Below, piece after piece: positions 16,983 to 21,158 of a stretch of DNA of 21,158 nt. The stretch covers positions 1-21,158 of the forward strand of contig JACMRO010000124.1 in the NCBI GenBank assembly GCA_014376425.1, given 5' to 3'. Under the pieces are notes generated by a model. The model was not told the DNA's origin. It worked only from the letters and a program-made list of their open reading frames with translations, and did not search any database. Source of the DNA: Rubritepida sp. (GTDB lineage: Bacteria > Pseudomonadota > Alphaproteobacteria > Acetobacterales > Acetobacteraceae). The translations under genes were made by a program, and so were the position numbers. Within the stretch, counting starts at the first letter, position 1, and every line of letters begins with the position of its first letter.

Positions 16983-17011
16983 TTGACACATCCCCGCCCC
17001 ACCGCCACAAC
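16983..17011 (+). promoter_or_regulatory. Possible promoter for tRNA-Asp
   Basis: TTGACA (16983-16988) is a perfect -35, but the -10 position 17 bases on reads only CACAAC (17006-17011). A start near 17018 would lie seven bases before the tRNA. The tRNA could instead be co-transcribed with tRNA-Val. Confidence 0.35.
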
Positions 17012-17024
17012 GCGCCACCTGATT

Positions 17025-17101
<77 letters not shown>

Positions 17102-17243
17102 GGGATCCCTGAAAGCCACGAAATTCGGACGGTGCGGCTATGGTGGAAGCGCCCTGGCATCGCTATGTTCCGGCCACGCTGCACCGCACCAAGTGGGCAG
17201 CATGCGGGGGCGCCGGGCCGCCGCAGAATGAAGGCCGAGGCGC

Positions 17244-17612
17244 ATGCAAGCCAACCTGCTCGGAGAGTATTTCCCCATCCTCGTTTTCATGGGGATCGCC
17301 GGCTTTATCGCCTTTGCGATGGTCGGCGGCGCCATGCTGGTGGCGCGCCAGAAGCCAAACCCGGAGAAGCTCTCGGCCTATGAATGCGGCTTCGAACCTT
17401 TCGACGACACCCGCCGCCGATTCGACGTGCGCTTCTACCTCGTCGCCATCCTGTTCATCATCTTCGACCTCGAGGTCGCCTTCCTGTTTCCGTGGGCGGT
17501 CAGCCTGGGCCAGATCGGCTGGACCGGCTTTTTGTCCATGATGGGCTTTCTGGGCGTGCTGACGGTCGGCTTCGTCTATGAATGGCGCAAGGGGGCGCTG
17601 GATTGGGAATGA
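17244..17612 (+). CDS. nuoA: NADH-quinone oxidoreductase subunit A
   Basis: NuoA is a small membrane subunit near the quinone-binding junction of respiratory complex I. The 122-residue protein has three membrane helices, at about residues 10-34, 65-85 and 92-112. Family signatures are YECGFEPFDDTR, with the loop cysteine, and the following FDVRFYLVAILFIIFDLEVA region, cut here into family blocks. It is the first gene of the nuo operon. The 142-nt gap upstream, after tRNA-Asp, must hold the operon promoter unless transcription enters from the tRNAs; I could not pick one with confidence. AAGG at 17231-17234 is a possible Shine-Dalgarno. The stop overlaps nuoB (ATGA). Confidence 0.96.
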   Translation: MQANLLGEYFPILVFMGIAGFIAFAMVGGAMLVARQKPNPEKLSAYECGFEPFDDTRRRFDVRFYLVAILFIIFDLEVAFLFPWAVSLGQIGWTGFLSMMGFLGVLTVGFVYEWRKGALDWE

Positions 17613-18154
17613 GCGATCTCACATGGAACCGTGACGCGCTGCCGCCCGGCCCCGCCCAGGACGCCGTAATCGGCGGCATCACCGGCGAGATCGAGGATAA
17701 GGGCTTTGTCGTCGCCAATCTCGACAAGGTGGTGAACTGGGCCCGCACCGGCTCGCTCTGGCCGATGACTTTTGGTCTGGCCTGCTGCGCGGTGCCGATG
17801 ATTCACGCCTACATGGCGCGCTACGATCTCGACCGTTTCGGTGTCATACCGCGCGGCTCGCCGCGGCAGAGCGACGTGATGATCGTGGCCGGAACCCTGA
17901 CCAACAAAATGGCCCCCGCGCTGCGCAAGGTCTACGACCAGATGAGCGAGCCACGCTGGGTCATTAGCATGGGCAGCTGCGCCAATGGCGGCGGGTACTA
18001 CCACTACAGCTACGCCGTGGTGCGCGGCTGCGACCGCATCGTACCGGTGGATGTCTACGTGCCGGGCTGCCCGCCCACGGCGGAGGGGCTGGTCTACGGG
18101 ATCATGCAGCTGCAGAAAAAAATTCGTCGCACGGGGACCATTCTCCGTGGTTGA
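17609..18154 (+). CDS. nuoB: NADH-quinone oxidoreductase subunit B
   Basis: NuoB carries iron-sulfur cluster N2, the last electron carrier before quinone. The 181-residue protein has the tandem cysteines Cys59/Cys60 in GLACCAV, then Cys124 in MGSCANGGG and Cys154 in VPGCPPTAEG, which are the four cluster ligands. The N-terminus of about 35 residues is variable, as in other NuoB proteins. The start ATG at 17609 overlaps the nuoA stop (ATGA); an in-frame ATG at 17582 inside nuoA is less likely. The end overlaps nuoC by eight bases. Confidence 0.97.
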   Translation: MSDLTWNRDALPPGPAQDAVIGGITGEIEDKGFVVANLDKVVNWARTGSLWPMTFGLACCAVPMIHAYMARYDLDRFGVIPRGSPRQSDVMIVAGTLTNKMAPALRKVYDQMSEPRWVISMGSCANGGGYYHYSYAVVRGCDRIVPVDVYVPGCPPTAEGLVYGIMQLQKKIRRTGTILRG

Positions 18155-18761
18155 GCGGCTGGCCGAGGCGGTGCGTGCGACCGTGCCCGATGCCGTGCTG
18201 ACCACCGACCGCGGCGGTGCGGAGCTGGTGCTGCATGCTGGCCGGCCTGGTCTGCTGGCGCTCATGCTGAACCTGCGCGACACGCCGGGCCTGGCGTTCC
18301 AGCAATGCATGGATATCTGCGGCGTTGACCGGCCGGAGCGGGTGGAGCGTTTCGACGTCGTCTACAACCTGTTGAGCCTGACGCTGAACCACCGGCTGCG
18401 CGTGGTGGTTCCCGCAGCCGCCGACACGCCGGTGCCCTCGGTCGCCGGCATCTGGCCCAGCGCCACCTGGTTCGAGCGCGAGGCATGGGACATGTACGGT
18501 TTGGTGTTCGAGGGGCTGTCCGACCTGCGCCGGCTGCTGACCGATTACGGCTTCGAGGGGCATCCGCTGCGAAAGGACTTCCCGCTCTCGGGCCATGTCG
18601 AGCTGCGCTACGACGAGGCGCGCAAGCAGGTGGTGTACGAGCCGGTCAGCCTCACCCAGGACTTCCGCGATTTCGACTTCCTTTCCCCCTGGGAGGCGAT
18701 GACCACGCTGCCTGGCGATGAAAAGGTCCATCTCAACCGCATTCCGGCACCAAAGCCATGA
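18147..18761 (+). CDS. nuoC: NADH-quinone oxidoreductase subunit C
   Basis: NuoC is a peripheral-arm subunit packed against NuoD. The 204-residue protein carries the family signature FEREAWDMYG, DLRRLLTDYGFEGHPLRKDF. It is separate from nuoD, unlike the fused nuoCD of enteric bacteria. I use the GTG at 18147, within the last codons of nuoB, giving an eight-base overlap; the in-frame sequence further upstream is antisense-like nuoB shadow. The stop overlaps the nuoD start (ATGA at 18758-18761). Confidence 0.95.
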   Translation: MVERLAEAVRATVPDAVLTTDRGGAELVLHAGRPGLLALMLNLRDTPGLAFQQCMDICGVDRPERVERFDVVYNLLSLTLNHRLRVVVPAAADTPVPSVAGIWPSATWFEREAWDMYGLVFEGLSDLRRLLTDYGFEGHPLRKDFPLSGHVELRYDEARKQVVYEPVSLTQDFRDFDFLSPWEAMTTLPGDEKVHLNRIPAPKP

Positions 18762-19969
18762 GCATCACCACAACAGAGCTGGCGCCGAACCAGATCCAGG
18801 TCGACAGCCACACCATCAATTTTGGGCCGCAGCATCCGGCGGCGCATGGCGTGCTGCGCCTCATCCTGGAGATGAAGGGCGAGGTAGTGGAGCGTGCCGA
18901 CCCGCATATCGGGTTGCTTCACCGGGGCACCGAGAAGCTGATCGAGCACAAGACCTACCTGCAGGCGCTGCCCTATTTCGACCGGCTCGATTACGTCAGC
19001 CCGATGTGCATGGAACATGGCTTCGCACTGGCCACCGAGCGGCTGCTGGGCATCGATCGGGATATTCCCGAGCGTGCGCAATACATCCGGGTGCTGTTCA
19101 GCGAGATCACCCGCATCCTGAACCACCTGCTGAACGTGACGACCTACGCGCTGGACTGCGGCGCCATCACCCCCGCGTTGTGGGGCTTCGAGCAGCGCGA
19201 GCACCTGCTTGAAATGTATGAGCAGGTCAGCGGCAGTCACTATCACGCCAACTACTTCCGGCCCGGCGGCGTCGCCAAGGACCTGCCTGCGGGCATGGAG
19301 AGCCGGATCGAGGGCTGGTGCGCCCAGTTCCCCGCCTTCATCGACAAGCTGGAAGGGCTGCTGACCAACAACCGCATCTTCAAGCAACGCACCGTCGATA
19401 TCGGCGTGATGACGGCGGAGCAGGCGATCGAATGGGGCTTCTCGGGGCCATGCCTGCGCGCCTCGGGCGTGGCGTGGGATTTGCGGCGGAGCCAGCCCTA
19501 TGACGTGTACGACCGGATGGAGTTCGACATCCCGGTCGGCCGGCATGGCGACTGCTATGACCGTTACCTGATCCGCATCGCCGAAATGCGGCAGTCGTTG
19601 CGCATCATCGACCAGTGCCTGAAGCAGATGAGGCCCGGCCCGGTGAAGATTGCGGACAATAAGCTGACGCCGCCGAAGCGAAGCGAAATGAAACGGTCGA
19701 TGGAAGCGCTCATCCACCACTTCAAGCTCTACACCGAGGGCTATCACGTGCCCGAGGGCGCGACCTATTCTGTGGTCGAGGCACCCAAAGGCGAGTTCGG
19801 CGTCTACCTGGTCGCCGATGGCACGAACAAGCCGTATCGCTGCAAGATCCGGGCGCCGGGCTATGCGCATCTGCAGGCCATCGAAGTGCTGTCGAAGGGC
19901 CACATGCTGGCCGATGCGGTAGCGATCATCGGTAGCCTGGACATCGTCTTTGGGGAGATTGATCGGTGA
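18758..19969 (+). CDS. nuoD: NADH-quinone oxidoreductase subunit D
   Basis: NuoD is the 49-kDa-type subunit lining the quinone-binding pocket and is related to the large subunit of NiFe hydrogenases. The 403-residue length is normal. Signatures are NFGPQHPAAHGVLR near residue 25, the LLHRGTEKLIE block, LPYFDRLDYVSPM and the C-terminal GSLDIVFGEIDR. The hydrogenase metal-ligand cysteines are absent, as expected for a complex I subunit. The start overlaps the nuoC stop and the stop overlaps the nuoE start (GTGA). Confidence 0.97.
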   Translation: MSITTTELAPNQIQVDSHTINFGPQHPAAHGVLRLILEMKGEVVERADPHIGLLHRGTEKLIEHKTYLQALPYFDRLDYVSPMCMEHGFALATERLLGIDRDIPERAQYIRVLFSEITRILNHLLNVTTYALDCGAITPALWGFEQREHLLEMYEQVSGSHYHANYFRPGGVAKDLPAGMESRIEGWCAQFPAFIDKLEGLLTNNRIFKQRTVDIGVMTAEQAIEWGFSGPCLRASGVAWDLRRSQPYDVYDRMEFDIPVGRHGDCYDRYLIRIAEMRQSLRIIDQCLKQMRPGPVKIADNKLTPPKRSEMKRSMEALIHHFKLYTEGYHVPEGATYSVVEAPKGEFGVYLVADGTNKPYRCKIRAPGYAHLQAIEVLSKGHMLADAVAIIGSLDIVFGEIDR

Positions 19970-20562
19970 CCGATCAGCCCACGCATTTCGAATTCGATGC
20001 CGCGAGCGAGGCGGAGATCGCACTGGCCCTGGCGCGCTATCCGGAGGCGAAACGTGCCAGCGCGGTGATGCCGCTGCTGCACGTCGTGCAGGGGCAGATG
20101 GGCCGGCTGACCGGCAGCGCCTGGGTGCCGAAGGTGGCGATGGATGTCGTGGCCGGGCGGCTGGGGATGGCGCCAATCCGCGTCTACGAGGTCGCCAGCT
20201 TCTACTACATGTACAACCTCAAGCCGATCGGCCGCTTTCACCTCCAGCTTTGCGGCACCACGCCGTGCTGGCTGCGCGGCAGTGATGAGGTGCGTCGCGC
20301 CTGCCGCGATGCGGGGGGCGTCAGCGTGGGGCAGACCAGCGCCGACGGGTTGTTCACCATGACCGAGGTCGAGTGCATCGGCGCCTGCGTGAATGCGCCG
20401 GTGCTGCAGGTTGATGACGACTACTATGAGGACCTGGATTACGACCGAACCGTGGGGCTGATCGAGGCCTTGAAACGCGGCGAACGGCCGCCGGCCGGCA
20501 GCCTGATCGGCCGGCAGACCAGCGCGCCCGAAGGCGGGCCCCTGACATTGGTGGAGGGCTGA
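19966..20562 (+). CDS. nuoE: NADH-quinone oxidoreductase subunit E
   Basis: NuoE holds the [2Fe-2S] cluster N1a beside the FMN-bearing NuoF. The 198-residue protein has a thioredoxin-like fold with the four ligands Cys96, Cys101 (QLCGTTPCW), Cys137 and Cys141 (VECIGACVNAP). The helical N-terminal part, residues 10-85, contains the VYEVASFYYMYN block. The tail after residue 165 is polar and variable. The GTG start overlaps the nuoD stop, and nuoF begins three bases after its own stop. Confidence 0.96.
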   Translation: MTDQPTHFEFDAASEAEIALALARYPEAKRASAVMPLLHVVQGQMGRLTGSAWVPKVAMDVVAGRLGMAPIRVYEVASFYYMYNLKPIGRFHLQLCGTTPCWLRGSDEVRRACRDAGGVSVGQTSADGLFTMTEVECIGACVNAPVLQVDDDYYEDLDYDRTVGLIEALKRGERPPAGSLIGRQTSAPEGGPLTLVEG

Positions 20563-20565
20563 CGC

Positions 20566-21158
20566 ATGGCTTTGCAAGACCGCGACCGCATCTTCACCAA
20601 CCTCTACGGTGTCCACCCCTGGAATCTGGCCGCCGCCCGCGCGCGTGGTGACTGGGACGGCACGGCGGCGATCATCCAGAAGGGTCGCGACTGGATCGTC
20701 AACGAGATGAAGGAGAGCGGCCTGCGCGGCCGGGGCGGCGCCGGCTTCCCGACCGGCATGAAGTGGTCCTTCATGCCGAAATCCACCGATGGCCGGCCCT
20801 GCTACCTGGTGGTCAACGCCGATGAGAGCGAGCCCGGCACCTGCAAGGATCGCGACATCATCCGGCATGATCCGCACAAGCTGATCGAGGCCTGCCTGAT
20901 CGCGGGCTCCCCCATGGGCGCGTCGTCCGGCTACATCTACATTCGCGGCGAATACGCCAACGAAGCCAAGGTCCTTCAGCCCGCCATATACGAGGCGTAT
21001 GACGCCGGGCTGCTGGGACGCAACGCCGCCGGCTCGGGCTATGATTTCGAGCTGTATCTGCACCGGGGGGCAGGGGCGTATATCTGCGGCGAGGAGACCG
21101 CCCTGATCGAGAGCCTGGAAGGCAAGAAGGGCATGCCGCGGATGAAGCCGCCATTCCC
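20566..21158 (+). CDS. nuoF: NADH-quinone oxidoreductase subunit F, N-terminal part (runs off the window)
   Basis: NuoF binds NADH, FMN and the [4Fe-4S] cluster N3, and is where electrons enter complex I. The 197 visible residues run to the window edge without a stop; the full protein is usually about 420-440 residues. The glycine-rich RGRGGAGFPTGMKW (54-67) and NADESEPGTCKDR (about 84-96) bind FMN and NADH. GAGAYICGEETALIESLEG follows near residues 170-188. The cluster-binding cysteines lie beyond the window. The start ATG is three bases after nuoE. Confidence 0.96.
   Translation, partial: MALQDRDRIFTNLYGVHPWNLAAARARGDWDGTAAIIQKGRDWIVNEMKESGLRGRGGAGFPTGMKWSFMPKSTDGRPCYLVVNADESEPGTCKDRDIIRHDPHKLIEACLIAGSPMGASSGYIYIRGEYANEAKVLQPAIYEAYDAGLLGRNAAGSGYDFELYLHRGAGAYICGEETALIESLEGKKGMPRMKPPF

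Noticed and set aside
17140..17541. 133-residue plus-strand frame overlapping nuoA
   Set aside because: It is out of frame with nuoA, which has the full NuoA signature.
18608..20176. 522-residue minus-strand open frame
   Set aside because: It is antisense to nuoC, nuoD and nuoE, with no recognisable domain.

Overview
The window is GC-rich, gene-dense chromosomal DNA with almost no mobile character. Gene content points to an alphaproteobacterium: a UPF0262 protein, a clpP-clpX-lon-HU block, an acpS-lepB-rnc-era-recO block, and a nuoA-B-C-D-E-F operon with separate nuoC and nuoD. Rhodospirillales, possibly Acetobacteraceae, is my best inference; it rests on protein flavour and was not tested by a search.

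Layout from left to right. (1) 1-317, minus: the start of a DUF938 methyltransferase-like gene, cut by the window edge. (2) 374-2744, plus: an XRE-cupin regulator, a GNAT acetyltransferase and the LPS heptose epimerase hldD, joined by ATGA start/stop overlaps. The first gene has a promoter and palindrome that predict a leaderless mRNA and autoregulation. The hldD frame lacks a stop at the usual family end and runs 334 nt antisense into mtnA. (3) 2411-4472, minus: DUF983 membrane protein, UPF0262 protein and mtnA (methionine salvage). (4) 4579-5238, plus: an Asp/Glu/hydantoin racemase-family gene, convergent with a PAP2 phosphatase (5302-5976, minus). (5) 6081-7926, plus: bdhA and a patatin-like phospholipase, a pair linked to hydroxybutyrate and lipid turnover. 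(6) 7960-11676, plus: acpS, lepB, rnc, era, recO. (7) 11813-16801, plus: clpP, clpX, lon and HU, with a heat-shock-like promoter before lon, a terminator after lon and a strong terminator after HU. (8) 16900-17101: tRNA-Val(UAC) and tRNA-Asp(GUC), both with encoded CCA. (9) 17244-21158, plus: nuoA, B, C, D, E and partial nuoF, tightly overlapped, encoding the quinone-side and NADH-side modules of respiratory complex I.

Most of the window is housekeeping: protein quality control (ClpXP, Lon), nucleoid structure (HU), ribosome and RNA maturation (RNase III, Era), protein export (LepB), fatty-acid carrier activation (AcpS) and respiration (Nuo). I found no clear novel system, CRISPR array, insertion sequence, integrase or phage gene. 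The points most worth a second look are the hldD/mtnA antisense overlap, the leaderless palindrome-controlled regulator, the mutually exclusive hairpins at the acpS ribosome binding site, the heat-shock-like promoter of lon, and the paired hairpins between clpP and clpX.
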